The notes under the pieces were generated by a model that was given only the letters and a program-made list of their open reading frames with translations, did not search any database and was not told the DNA's origin. This document shows, one piece after another, positions 34,590 to 42,820 of a stretch of DNA of 64,000 bases (position 1 is its first letter; every line of letters starts with the position of its first letter). Position numbers and translations under genes: made by a program. Source of the DNA: Streptomyces lydicus (GTDB lineage: Bacteria; Actinomycetota; Actinomycetes; Streptomycetales; Streptomycetaceae); NCBI RefSeq assembly GCF_000717345.1, contig NZ_JNZA01000033.1, positions 17,338 through 81,337 of the forward strand. The letters run 5' to 3'.

Positions 34590-35624
34590 CTAACGTACCG
34601 GCGCCGGTGGTGGGGCCGTGGTGCCGCGGGGGACGAGTTCGGTGGGGAGGACGATGTGGCGCTGGTGGTCGCCGTCGGAGCCGTCGATCACCGCGCGGGT
34701 GAGGCGCACCGCGGCGCGGCCGATCTCCACGGCGGGCTGGGCCAGCGTCGTCAGGCCCATGACCCCGGCCATGACGTGGTCGTCGAAACCCATGACCGAA
34801 ACCCGCCCGGGGACCGGGATGTTGGCGTCCCGTAGCGCTGCGAGCAGGCGGAAGGCCAGGTCGTCGGTCTCGGTGAAGAGGGCGGTGGGCGGGTCCTGGA
34901 GGGACAGCAGGCGCCCCACCGCCGCGGCCATCCCGTTGCCCTTCCAGTCCGGCACGCTGAGGACGAGTGCGTCGTCGGGCTCGATTCCGGCCTCGGTCAG
35001 GGCCCGCAGATGGCCCGCGAGGCGGCTCTTGCTGCTCCAGGTGAAGCCGGTCCCGTCGGCCGTCTGGAGGAAGGCGATCCGCCGGTGGCCGAGGTTGAGG
35101 AGGTGGCGGGTGCCGCGCAGTGCGGCGTCCTCGTCGTCCACGTAGACGCTGGGCCGTCCCGGGGCGTGCTGGCTGACGAAGACGAGCGGCATGCCCAGGT
35201 CGTCCAGGCGGGCACGTTCGGTGGGGGAGAGTGCGAAGCTCACGACGAGGAGGGCGTCGGCGTTGCGGCGGGCCGGCAACCGGTCGAAGAAATCGGCGCG
35301 TTCGTGGACGTCGGTGACGCTGTACACGAGCAGTTCCAGGCCGGCGTCGCGCAGGGCGGGGGCCATTCCGGAGAGCGCCGCGCCCAGGAACCACGACTCC
35401 AGGTCCGGGAGCAGGACGGCGACGCGACCGGTGCGGCCGGTGACGAGGCTCGACGCGCTGCGGGTGATCGCGAAGGAGAGCTCGCGGGCCGCCGCTTCCA
35501 CCCGGGCGCGGGTCGTGTCCGAGACCGTCGACAGTCCGCGCAGGGTGCGCGAGACGGTGGACACAGAAACCCCTGCCCGCTGGGCCACCTCGGCCATCGT
35601 GGCCTCACTCCGAGCTGAGGACAT
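34590..35624 (-). CDS. LacI-family repressor of the alpha-glucosidase gene
   Basis: A 344-aa regulator. The HTH and hinge are TMAEVAQRAGVSVSTVSRTL and VEAAARELSFAITRSAS, followed by a periplasmic-binding sugar domain (VAVLLPDLESWFLGAALSGM, GFDDHVMAGVMGLTTLAQP). It is divergent from a GH13 alpha-glucosidase across 204 bp holding two matching operators. It should therefore respond to a maltose- or oligosaccharide-type inducer and probably also represses itself. The length is normal for the family. Confidence 0.95.
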   Translation of the reverse strand: MSSARSEATMAEVAQRAGVSVSTVSRTLRGLSTVSDTTRARVEAAARELSFAITRSASSLVTGRTGRVAVLLPDLESWFLGAALSGMAPALRDAGLELLVYSVTDVHERADFFDRLPARRNADALLVVSFALSPTERARLDDLGMPLVFVSQHAPGRPSVYVDDEDAALRGTRHLLNLGHRRIAFLQTADGTGFTWSSKSRLAGHLRALTEAGIEPDDALVLSVPDWKGNGMAAAVGRLLSLQDPPTALFTETDDLAFRLLAALRDANIPVPGRVSVMGFDDHVMAGVMGLTTLAQPAVEIGRAAVRLTRAVIDGSDGDHQRHIVLPTELVPRGTTAPPPAPVR

Positions 35625-35650
35625 GGCGGGACGCTAGCACAGAGAGTCGA

Positions 35651-35664
35651 TGACAGCGTTGGCA
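35651..35664. promoter_or_regulatory. LacI operator O1 (near lacI start)
   Basis: TGACAGCGTTGGCA. Same pattern as the reverse complement of O2 (TGACAGCGCTTGCA), 12 of 14 bases identical. It has the central CG typical of LacI-family sites and lies 27 bp upstream of the lacI start. Confidence 0.8.
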
Positions 35665-35728
35665 GGGCGGTTGGTTCCGAAACCTGGGGAGCACCGACCG
35701 TTGACCCGGGAATGACGCCCTCCTAGCC

Positions 35729-35742
35729 TGCAAGCGCTGTCA
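35729..35742. promoter_or_regulatory. LacI operator O2 (alpha-glucosidase side)
   Basis: TGCAAGCGCTGTCA, a near-palindromic LacI-family operator centred on GC/CG, 87 bp before the alpha-glucosidase GTG. Centre-to-centre distance to O1 is 78 bp, which could allow looping. Confidence 0.8.
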
Positions 35743-35828
35743 TGAAGGCAGTCACGAACGTGCGGAGCGCATGACCTCCGGGGTGGTCGAGGACGACGCC
35801 GCTTCGCACCCGACCGAAAGGCAGTCAC

Positions 35829-37499
35829 GTGACCGCACAGCACCTCGGCGCACGGCCCGGCACCACCGACTGGTGGCGGCAGGCCGTCGTCTACCAGGTG
35901 TATCCGCGCAGCTTCGCCGACTCCGACGGCGACGGCATCGGTGACCTCCCCGGTGTGACCTCCCGGCTCGGCCACCTCGCCGGACTCGGGGTGGACGCCG
36001 TCTGGCTCAGCCCCTTCTACCCCTCCGAGCTGGCCGACGGCGGCTACGACGTCGCGGACTACCGCGACGTCGATCCCCGGCTCGGCACCCTCGACGACTT
36101 CGACGCCCTGGTCGCCGAGGCGCACCGCCTCGGCCTCAAGGTGATGGTGGACATCGTCCCCAACCACTCCTCCGACCAGCACGTCTGGTTCCGGGAAGCG
36201 CTGCGGGCCGCACCCGGATCCGCGGCCAGGGAGCGCTACGTCTTCCGCGAGGGCAGGGGCGAGCACGGCGAGCAGCCGCCCACCGACTGGGTCTCCTGCT
36301 TCGGCGGCCCGGCCTGGACCCGGCTGCCCGACGGCTGGTGGTACCTCCACCTCTTCGCCCCGCAGCAGCCGGACTTCAACTGGGACAACCCCGAGGTCCG
36401 CGAGGACTTCCGGACGACCCTGCGCTTCTGGTCCGACCGGGGCGTGGACGGCTTCCGCGTCGATGTGGCGCACGGCCTCGCCAAGGACCTGGCGGCGCCG
36501 CTGCGCGACCTCGGCGCCGTCGAGAGCTACCAGCCGGAGGACCTGCCCGAGGACGGCAGCCACCCGTTCTGGGACCGGGACGAGGTCCATGACATCTTCC
36601 GCGACTGGCGCCGGGTCTTCAACGAGTACGACCCGCCGCGGATCGCCGTCGCCGAAGCCTGGGTGCGCAACTCCCGCCGCACCGCGTACGCAACGCCGCA
36701 GGAGCTGGGGCAGGCGTTCAACTTCGACTTCCTCAAGGCGTCGCTGCACGCCGAGGAACTGCGTTCCTCCATCGACTCCGCCCTCGCTGACGCCCGCGCG
36801 GCCGGGGCGACCGCGACCTGGGTGCTCTCCAACCACGACGTGATCCGGCACGCCTCCCGGCACGGCCTCCCGGACGGCTGCGACGAGGAGGCATGGCTGC
36901 TGGCGGACGGGCAGAAGCCGCCGCTGGACAGGGAGTTCGGGCTGCGCCGGGCGCTGGCCGCGACGCTGCTGATGCTGGCGCTGCCCGGCTCCAGCTACCT
37001 GTACCAGGGCGAGGAACTGGGCCTGCCCGAGGTCGCCGACCTGGCCCGGGAGGACCTGAGGGACCCGGTGTGGACGCGCAGCGGCGGCCGGCTGAAAGGA
37101 CGCGACGGCTGCCGGGTGCCCCTGCCGTGGCAGCGCGGCGGCAGCTCGTACGGTTTCGGCAGCGGCGGCTCGTGGCTGCCGCAGCCGACGGGCTGGGGCG
37201 AACTGTCCGTGGCGGCCCAACAGGGCGTGCCCGACACGCCGTTGGAGCTGTACCGCACGGCGCTGCGGCTGCGCCGCCGGCTGGTGGCCGACGAGGCGCT
37301 GGAGTGGGTCGGCGACGCCCGGACGGCGGCCGACGGAGTGCTGCACTTCCGCCGCAGCGGCGGCTGGGCCTGCGTGACGAACCTGTCGGACGAGCCGCGG
37401 CCGCTGCCGCCCGGTGAGCTGCTGGTGTCCTCCGCCCCGGTCACCGGCACGCAGCTGCCGCCGTGGACGACGGCCTGGGTACGCACCCCGGCCGGCTGA
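35829..37499 (+). CDS. GH13 alpha-glucosidase
   Basis: A 556-aa intracellular enzyme of the oligo-1,6-glucosidase/alpha-glucosidase subgroup. Motifs in order: VVYQVYPRSFADSDGDGIGD, MVDIVPNHSSDQHVWF, VDGFRVDVAHG (nucleophile Asp), IAVAEAWVRN (Glu) and WVLSNHDVIRHASR (transition-state Asp). It hydrolyses terminal alpha-glucosyl bonds of maltose-, isomaltose- or trehalose-like sugars to glucose. GTG 35829 has AAAGG seven nucleotides upstream. It is controlled by the divergent LacI regulator. No transporter is adjacent; the ABC importer at 23.6 kb is a possible but unproven partner. Confidence 0.92.
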   Translation: MTAQHLGARPGTTDWWRQAVVYQVYPRSFADSDGDGIGDLPGVTSRLGHLAGLGVDAVWLSPFYPSELADGGYDVADYRDVDPRLGTLDDFDALVAEAHRLGLKVMVDIVPNHSSDQHVWFREALRAAPGSAARERYVFREGRGEHGEQPPTDWVSCFGGPAWTRLPDGWWYLHLFAPQQPDFNWDNPEVREDFRTTLRFWSDRGVDGFRVDVAHGLAKDLAAPLRDLGAVESYQPEDLPEDGSHPFWDRDEVHDIFRDWRRVFNEYDPPRIAVAEAWVRNSRRTAYATPQELGQAFNFDFLKASLHAEELRSSIDSALADARAAGATATWVLSNHDVIRHASRHGLPDGCDEEAWLLADGQKPPLDREFGLRRALAATLLMLALPGSSYLYQGEELGLPEVADLAREDLRDPVWTRSGGRLKGRDGCRVPLPWQRGGSSYGFGSGGSWLPQPTGWGELSVAAQQGVPDTPLELYRTALRLRRRLVADEALEWVGDARTAADGVLHFRRSGGWACVTNLSDEPRPLPPGELLVSSAPVTGTQLPPWTTAWVRTPAG

Positions 37500-37510
37500 G
37501 CACCCGGTCC

Positions 37511-37556
37511 CTCCGGCCCGCGGTGGCCGGAGCGGCCCGGCCCGTGCCGCCGGGCC
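37511..37556. terminator. Two tandem hairpins between convergent operons
   Basis: CTCCGGCC / GGCCGGAG (37511-37532, 6-nt loop) followed by GGCCCGGC / GCCGGGCC (37534-37556, 7-nt loop). They fill the gap between the alpha-glucosidase stop and the last gene of the sulfur operon. Likely bidirectional terminator. Confidence 0.75.
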
Positions 37557-38336
37557 TCAGGCGATGAGCGCGGGGGCCTCGCCACGGGCGCCGGCCAGTA
37601 CGCACTGCTCGTAGCGCCGCAGCAGCAGCCGGGCCAGTTCGGGCGCGGCGCCCAGGACCGGGGCGAGGAGGTCGGCGCGGGCCTCGCGGGCGCCGGCCGC
37701 GATGCGGTCGGGGAGGAAGCCGGGCGCGATGACGTACGGCGCGACGGCCACCCGCTGCACGCCCTCGGCGCGCAGCTCCCGCACGGCGTCGGCCGTGCGG
37801 GGAAGAGATGCGGAGGCGAACGCAGGCCGCACGGCACACCAACCAGCGGTGCGCCGCCACTCCCGCGCGATTTCAGCGATCACTGCGCTCGCCTCCGGGT
37901 CGGAGGAGCCCGCCGAGGCCAGTACGACCCCGGTCGAGCGGCGGTCGCCGGGCCGCAGCCCGGCCTCCGCCAGCCGGCGCTCCAGCGCGCCGGTCAGGAG
38001 GGGGGAGGGGCCCAGCACCTCGGCCTGGCGGACGGTCAGCAGGGGGAGCCGCGCGGCGGCCTCCCGCAGCACCGCCGGGATGTCGGACTTCGCGTGGAAG
38101 GCCCGGGTCAGGAGCAGCGGCAGCGCCACCACCTCCCCGGTGCCTTCGGCCGCCAGGCGCTCCAGCACCCGGGGAACCCGGGGCGCGTTGAAGTCGAGAT
38201 AGCCGACCTCGACGCGCAGCCCCGGCCGCAGCGCCCGTACCCGCGCGCAGAGCGCGGAGACGGTCGCCGCGTGCCGCGGGTCGCGGCTGCCATGGGCGAT
38301 CACGAGAAGCGTGGGGTGCAGGGGGCGTGTGTTCAT
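37557..38336 (-). CDS. Sirohydrochlorin chelatase / CbiX-family protein
   Basis: A 259-aa chelatase with two CbiX repeats: LVIAHGSRDPRHAATV with the metal-site His near residue 15, and a second domain from about residue 130 (GVVLASAGSSDPEAS), with PYVIAPGFLPDRI towards the end. It inserts Fe(II) (or Co) into sirohydrochlorin. Lying as the last gene of the cys/ssu operon, 3 bp after the permease stop, it most likely supplies siroheme to the sulfite reductase encoded at the operon start. Confidence 0.9.
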   Translation of the reverse strand: MNTRPLHPTLLVIAHGSRDPRHAATVSALCARVRALRPGLRVEVGYLDFNAPRVPRVLERLAAEGTGEVVALPLLLTRAFHAKSDIPAVLREAAARLPLLTVRQAEVLGPSPLLTGALERRLAEAGLRPGDRRSTGVVLASAGSSDPEASAVIAEIAREWRRTAGWCAVRPAFASASLPRTADAVRELRAEGVQRVAVAPYVIAPGFLPDRIAAGAREARADLLAPVLGAAPELARLLLRRYEQCVLAGARGEAPALIA

Positions 38337-38339
38337 GGT

Positions 38340-39296
38340 TCAGCTCTTGACGAGGAGACCGCGGCTGCGCAGCACCCGCCGCTCGATCGGCGCGAAGATC
38401 AGCAGCTCGATGCCGATGCCGACGATCAGGATGAGCAGGATCGCGGAGAGTACCCAGGACATGTCCTGGAGCTCGCGGCCCTGTTCCAGCAGCTGCCCCA
38501 GGCCGGTGCCCAGATCCGGTGCGTTGACGATGAGTTCGGCGGCCATCAGGGAGCGCCAGGAGAAGGCCCAGCCCTGCTTGAGGCCGGCGAGATAGCCCGG
38601 GAGCGCGGCCGGCAGCAGGACGTGCCGCACGCCGGCCAGCCCCGTCGCACCGATGGTGCGGCCGGCCCGCAGGTAGAGCGGGGAGATCTGGTCGACGCCC
38701 GCCACCAGGCCGTTGGCGATGGACGGCACGGCGCCGAGCAGCACCACCGCGTAGATGGTGGCGTCACTCAGCCCGAACCAGATGATCGCCGCGGGCACCC
38801 AGGCCACCGAGGGCAGCGACTGCAGACCGCTCAGGATCGGGCCGATCGCGGCCCGTACGGCCCGCACCTGGGCCACGATCAGGCCGAGGACCGTACCGAG
38901 GCCGACCGAGGCGACGAAGCCCAGGGCGCCGCGCGAGACGCTGGTCCACACGAAGCCCAGCAGCGTGCCCTCCAGCCACTTCTGCTGAAGCGAACGGGCG
39001 ACCTCCACCGGGCTCGGCAGCAGGTAGTGCGGCTTGAGCGAGAAGTGGTAGGCGAGCTGCCACAGCGCCAGCACGATCAGGATGGCGACGACGGGCGGGA
39101 ACGCCTTCGCGACGGCGGTGCGCAGCCACGGCTGGCGGGTGACGACCGTGGACTCCAGGGCGTCGAGCCCCGCCTCCAGACCGGCGAGGTCCGAGGCGCC
39201 GCCGGGCTCGGCGCTGGTCGTGGTGGTGCCGGGGGTGGCCGGGTCGTCGCCGGTCGGAGCGGCGGCGGACCCGGCCTCGGTCTCAGTGCTGGCCAT
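38340..39296 (-). CDS. ssuC: Sulfonate/nitrate/taurine-type ABC permease
   Basis: A 318-aa membrane protein. After a 60-residue acidic/Thr-rich cytoplasmic tail come about six segments (AFPPVVAILIVLALWQLAYH first). The conserved permease loop is LRAGRTIGATGLAGVRHVLL and ends RVLRSRGLLVKS. It belongs to the SsuC/TauC/NrtB family. ATG 39296 overlaps the ATPase end by 14 bp; GTG 39314 is possible. With SsuA- and SsuB-like neighbours inside a sulfate-assimilation operon, aliphatic sulfonates are the likely substrate, though sulfate or another sulfur ester is not excluded. Confidence 0.88.
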   Translation of the reverse strand: MASTETEAGSAAAPTGDDPATPGTTTTSAEPGGASDLAGLEAGLDALESTVVTRQPWLRTAVAKAFPPVVAILIVLALWQLAYHFSLKPHYLLPSPVEVARSLQQKWLEGTLLGFVWTSVSRGALGFVASVGLGTVLGLIVAQVRAVRAAIGPILSGLQSLPSVAWVPAAIIWFGLSDATIYAVVLLGAVPSIANGLVAGVDQISPLYLRAGRTIGATGLAGVRHVLLPAALPGYLAGLKQGWAFSWRSLMAAELIVNAPDLGTGLGQLLEQGRELQDMSWVLSAILLILIVGIGIELLIFAPIERRVLRSRGLLVKS

Positions 39297-40110
39297 GGCG
39301 GCGGATCTCCCCACGGAGCTGTTCGGTGATCTCGATGGAAAGGTCGGCGACCGCGGCGTCCTCGATGCGGCGCGGCTGGGGGATGTCCACCTGCCACTCG
39401 CGGGCGATCCGGCCCGGGCGGGAGGACAGCAGCACGACCCGCTCGGCGAGCCGGACGGCCTCCCGCACGTTGTGGGTGACGAAGAGGACCGACAGGTTGC
39501 CGGTGCCGGAGCCGCTGTCGTTCGCGGTGCGCCAGATGCGGGTCAGCTCGTCGTGCAGCACATCGCGGGTGATCGCGTCCAGCGCGGCGAACGGCTCGTC
39601 CATCAGCAGCAGTTGGCTGTCCTGGGCGAGCGCGCGGGCCATCGCGACGCGCTGGCGCATACCGCCCGACAGCTCGTGCACCCGCTTGCCGTACGCGCCC
39701 TTGAGCCGGACGAGTTCGAGCAGCCGCTCGGCCTCGTCGCGGCGCTCGGCCCGCGGCACCCCGCGCAGCCGCAGCGCCAGTTCGATGTTGCGGCCCGCGG
39801 TCAGCCACGGGAACAGCGCGTGTTCCTGGAACATCAGGGCCGGCCGGCCGCCGGGCGCGTCGATGGTGCCGGCGGACGGCACGTCGAGGCCGGCCACGAG
39901 GTTGAGCAGGGTGGACTTCCCGCAGCCCGAGGCCCCCAGGAGGCAGACGAACTCGCCGGGTGCCACATCGATGCTGATGTCGTCCAGCACGTGCTGCTGC
40001 GCGCCGGGGCGACCGAACGACTTCGAGACATGGTCGATGCGGGCCGCGTACGGCACGGGGGTGTCCGTGGCCGCCGTGGCGGGCCGCTTGGTGAGCGTGG
40101 TGGTCGTCAT
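39283..40110 (-). CDS. ssuB: Sulfonate-type ABC transporter ATPase
   Basis: A 275-aa ATPase of the SsuB/TauB family. Walker A is LLGASGCGKST, the Q-loop ALMFQEHALFPWLT, the signature VHELSGGMRQRVAMARAL, Walker B LLLMDEPFAALD and the H-loop FVTHNVREA. ATG 40110 has AGGAGG eight nucleotides upstream; GTG 40119 overlaps that site and is unlikely. It drives the permease encoded by the overlapping downstream gene. Confidence 0.93.
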   Translation of the reverse strand: MTTTTLTKRPATAATDTPVPYAARIDHVSKSFGRPGAQQHVLDDISIDVAPGEFVCLLGASGCGKSTLLNLVAGLDVPSAGTIDAPGGRPALMFQEHALFPWLTAGRNIELALRLRGVPRAERRDEAERLLELVRLKGAYGKRVHELSGGMRQRVAMARALAQDSQLLLMDEPFAALDAITRDVLHDELTRIWRTANDSGSGTGNLSVLFVTHNVREAVRLAERVVLLSSRPGRIAREWQVDIPQPRRIEDAAVADLSIEITEQLRGEIRRHGQH

Positions 40111-40141
40111 CGGTGTCACCTCCTGGGGGAGTGCGTGCGGG

Positions 40142-41251
40142 CTACTTGCTGCCGAGGCCGGCGTCGTCGACCGGCTGCTTGCCCTCGGACTTGAGCACCT
40201 TGTTCAGCAGGGTGAGGTCGTAGATGCCCTTGAGGTCGGGCGACTTCAGCAGACCGGCCTTGACGGCGTGGTCCGCTTCCTGCTGGAGGGTGGCGGCCAG
40301 CGGGTCATCGGTGATGTCGATGTTCTTGAAGGCCGGGTCGAGGACGTCGGCCGGCAGCGCCTTGCCGGCGATCTGCGGGTCGGCGAGCTGGTCGTTGAGC
40401 GCCTTCTTCGCCTGGCCCGGGTGCGAGCGGATCCAGGCGTTGGTCTTCACCGACGCGCGCAGCACCGCCTCGACGGCCTTCGGGTGCTCCTTGAGGAACC
40501 GCTGCGAGACGATCACGTTCGTGATGACGAACTTGCCGTCCTTCCACAGCTTCTTCTCGTCCAGGAGGGACTTGCCGCCCGCGGCGATGAGCTTGGAAGC
40601 GGTGGGCTCGGGCACCCACGCACCGTCGATGGAACCCTGCTGGAAGGCGGTCGGCGTCACCTTGTTGTCGGTGCGCTGGACGGTGACGTCGCCCTTGCCG
40701 GTGGTCGCGTCGACCTTGTAGCCCTTCTCGGCCAGGAAGTTCAGCAGCGCCACGTCCTGGGTGTTGCCCAGCTGCGGGGTCGCGATCGTCTTGCCCTTGA
40801 GGTCGCTCAGGCTCTTGATCTTCTTGGGGTTGACGACGAGCGAGACGCCGCCGGACGCCGAGCCGGAAATGATCTTCAGGCTCTTCCCGTGCGACTTGGT
40901 GTAGCCGTTGATGGCGGGGGAGGGGCCGATCCAGCCGATGTCGAGGGCACCCGAGTTGAGCGCCTCGATCTCGGCGGGGCCCGCGTTGAAGACCGAGGTC
41001 TTCAGCTGGGTGCCGCCCAGCTCCTTCTGGAAGAGGCCGTTCTGCACGCCGACCAGCGGCGTGGCGTGCGTGGTGTTGCCGAAGAACCCGATCCTGACCT
41101 GGTCGAGTCCATCAATCTTGGGGCCCTTCGGGGCGACGTGGGCCGAGGTGTCCTTCTTGGCCTCGGAGCCGTAGCCGCAGGCGCCCAGTGCGCCGATCAG
41201 CACGGGGACGGTGACGGCGGCCGCCAGCAGGCGGTGTCGAACGGCAGACAC
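40142..41251 (-). CDS. ssuA: Sulfonate-type ABC substrate-binding lipoprotein
   Basis: A 369-aa NMT1/SsuA-like binding protein. The signal sequence LLAAAVTVPVLIGALGAC gives a lipobox Cys at 25. The mature part shows FFGNTTHATPLVGVQNGLFQ, LNSGALDIGWIGPSPAINGY and AFQQGSIDGAWVPEPTA, all typical of the aliphatic-sulfonate/nitrate/taurine group. The GTG start at 41251 has AGAGG 10-11 nt upstream. It is separated from cysN by a 211-bp spacer that carries a micro-ORF ending Cys-Val-Cys and a strong hairpin, which may attenuate the transporter genes. Confidence 0.9.
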   Translation of the reverse strand: MSAVRHRLLAAAVTVPVLIGALGACGYGSEAKKDTSAHVAPKGPKIDGLDQVRIGFFGNTTHATPLVGVQNGLFQKELGGTQLKTSVFNAGPAEIEALNSGALDIGWIGPSPAINGYTKSHGKSLKIISGSASGGVSLVVNPKKIKSLSDLKGKTIATPQLGNTQDVALLNFLAEKGYKVDATTGKGDVTVQRTDNKVTPTAFQQGSIDGAWVPEPTASKLIAAGGKSLLDEKKLWKDGKFVITNVIVSQRFLKEHPKAVEAVLRASVKTNAWIRSHPGQAKKALNDQLADPQIAGKALPADVLDPAFKNIDITDDPLAATLQQEADHAVKAGLLKSPDLKGIYDLTLLNKVLKSEGKQPVDDAGLGSK

Positions 41252-41273
41252 GGGAGGAGTTCCTCTCGGAAGG

Positions 41274-41305
41274 CCGGGGTCGCGCCCCTTCTACGGCGCG
41301 CCCGG
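41274..41305 (-). promoter_or_regulatory. Hairpin just before ssuA (candidate attenuator)
   Basis: On the minus strand CCGGGCGCGCC pairs with GGCGCG and CCCGG across a short loop, with a 2-nt bulge. It lies about 22 nt before the ssuA GTG and about 53 nt after the micro-ORF stop. There is no T-tract, so it could act on transcription pausing or on translation. Confidence 0.5.
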
Positions 41306-41358
41306 CGGAGCTATCGATCTTCGGAATGGTGGTGTGGGGGGTACGGAGTCAGGCATCG

Positions 41359-41460
41359 TCAGCACACACATCGGCCGACTCCGCCCGTGCCGCTCCCCAG
41401 GGCGCCGCTGCCGATGCGGCCGCCCTCCTTGGCGAAGGTCGAAAAGACGTCTTTGAGCAT
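41359..41460 (-). CDS. 33-codon micro-ORF ending Cys-Val-Cys between cysN and ssuA
   Basis: ATG 41460 lies only 2 nt after the cysN stop (TGA-CC-ATG), ideal for reinitiation. The peptide begins MLKDVFSTFAKEGGR and ends GGVGRCVC, with Cys as the third-last and last codons before TGA. Third positions are mostly G/C, as in genes. Cys codons immediately before the stop, followed by a strong hairpin and the sulfonate-transport genes, fit a cysteine-availability sensor. This is inference; no homology to known leaders was recognised. Confidence 0.5.
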   Translation of the reverse strand: MLKDVFSTFAKEGGRIGSGALGSGTGGVGRCVC

Positions 41461-41462
41461 GG

Positions 41463-42818
41463 TCAGAAGTCCCATCCCTCGTCGTCCGCGCCGGTGGCCG
41501 GCGCGGCCTCCGCGGCCGCGTCGGCGAAGGCGTTGCCCGCCATGCCCGCGGTCAGCGTCGTACCGTCCGCCGGGTCGATCAGCAGGAAGGAGCCGGTGCG
41601 CCGGGAGTCGGCGTAGGCGTCCAGCGCGAGCGGCTCCGCCGTACGGATCACCACCCGGCCGATGTCGTTGGCGACCAGCTCGCCGGGCGCCGGGTGCTGG
41701 GAGAGGTCGTCCAGCGTCAGCCGGGACGGAATGTCCTTGACGATCGCCTTGACCGTGCGGGTGGTGTGCTTGAGCAGCACCCGCTGACCCACCGTCAGCG
41801 CCTGGTCCGCCACGTGGCAGACGGTCGCCTCGATGTCCTGCGAGGTGCCCGGCGTGGTGGCGGCCGGCACGATCAGGTCGCCGCGCGAGACGTCGATGTC
41901 GTCGGCGAGCCGGACGGTCACCGACTGCGGCGCCCAGGCGACGTCCACGGCCTGGCCGAGCGCGTCGATCGCCTCGATGGTGCTCGTACGGCCCGAGGGC
42001 AGCACGGTCACGGCGTCGCCGACGCGCAGCACGCCGGAGGCGATCTGGCCCGCGTAGCCGCGGTAGTCGGGGTGTTCGGCGGTCTGCGGGCGGATCACGT
42101 ACTGGACCGGGAAGCGGGCCGGGTCCTCCGACGGGTCGGCGACGACCGACACGGTCTCCAGGTGCTCCAGCACCGTCGGGCCGCCGTACCAGTCCATGTT
42201 CGCCGACGGGGAGACGACGTTGTCGCCGGCCAGCGCCGAGATCGGGATCGCGGTGATCTCCGGGACGCCCAGCGAGGCCGCGTACGTCGTGAACTCCTCG
42301 GCGATGGCCGCGAAGACGGGCTCGGCGTAGTCGACCAGGTCCATCTTGTTGACGGCCAGGACGACGTGCGGGACGCGCAGCAGGGCGGCGACCGCGGCGT
42401 GCCGGCGGGTCTGCTCGACCACGCCGTTGCGGGCGTCGACCAGCACCACGGCCAGCTCGGCGGTGGAGGCGCCGGTGACCATGTTGCGGGTGTACTGCAC
42501 GTGCCCGGGGGTGTCCGCCAGGATGAAGCGGCGCCGCGGGGTGGCGAAGTAGCGGTAGGCGACGTCGATGGTGATGCCCTGCTCGCGCTCGGCACGCAGC
42601 CCGTCGGTCAGCAGCGCCAGGTCCGGCGTCTCCTGCCCGCGGCCCAGGGAGGCCCGCTCGACGGCCTCCAGCTGGTCGGTGAGCACCGACTTGGAGTCGT
42701 GCAGCAGCCGCCCGACCAGCGTCGACTTGCCGTCGTCGACGGAACCGGCGGTGGCGAACCGCAGCAGCGAGGTGGCGCCCGCGTCCACGACGTCGATCGC
42801 GTCCGTGTTCGTACTCAT
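41463..42818 (-). CDS. cysN: Sulfate adenylyltransferase subunit 1 (CysN, GTPase)
   Basis: A 451-aa EF-Tu-like GTPase that drives ATP sulfurylase. It has GSVDDGKSTLVGRLL (G1), EREQGITIDVAYRYF, ADTPGHVQYTRNM (G3) and AVNKMDLVDYAE (G4), followed by two beta-barrel domains ending FLLIDPADGTTLTAGM. With CysD it forms adenosine phosphosulfate (APS) from ATP and sulfate. There is no C-terminal APS kinase fusion; the kinase is separate (cysC). It lies 2 bp after cysD. Confidence 0.96.
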   Translation of the reverse strand: MSTNTDAIDVVDAGATSLLRFATAGSVDDGKSTLVGRLLHDSKSVLTDQLEAVERASLGRGQETPDLALLTDGLRAEREQGITIDVAYRYFATPRRRFILADTPGHVQYTRNMVTGASTAELAVVLVDARNGVVEQTRRHAAVAALLRVPHVVLAVNKMDLVDYAEPVFAAIAEEFTTYAASLGVPEITAIPISALAGDNVVSPSANMDWYGGPTVLEHLETVSVVADPSEDPARFPVQYVIRPQTAEHPDYRGYAGQIASGVLRVGDAVTVLPSGRTSTIEAIDALGQAVDVAWAPQSVTVRLADDIDVSRGDLIVPAATTPGTSQDIEATVCHVADQALTVGQRVLLKHTTRTVKAIVKDIPSRLTLDDLSQHPAPGELVANDIGRVVIRTAEPLALDAYADSRRTGSFLLIDPADGTTLTAGMAGNAFADAAAEAAPATGADDEGWDF

Positions 42819-42820
42819 GG

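Noticed and set aside
35742-35774. Ten-codon ORF MKAVTNVRSA before the alpha-glucosidase
   Set aside because: Overlaps the LacI operator, has no ribosome-binding site and is not coupled to the gene.
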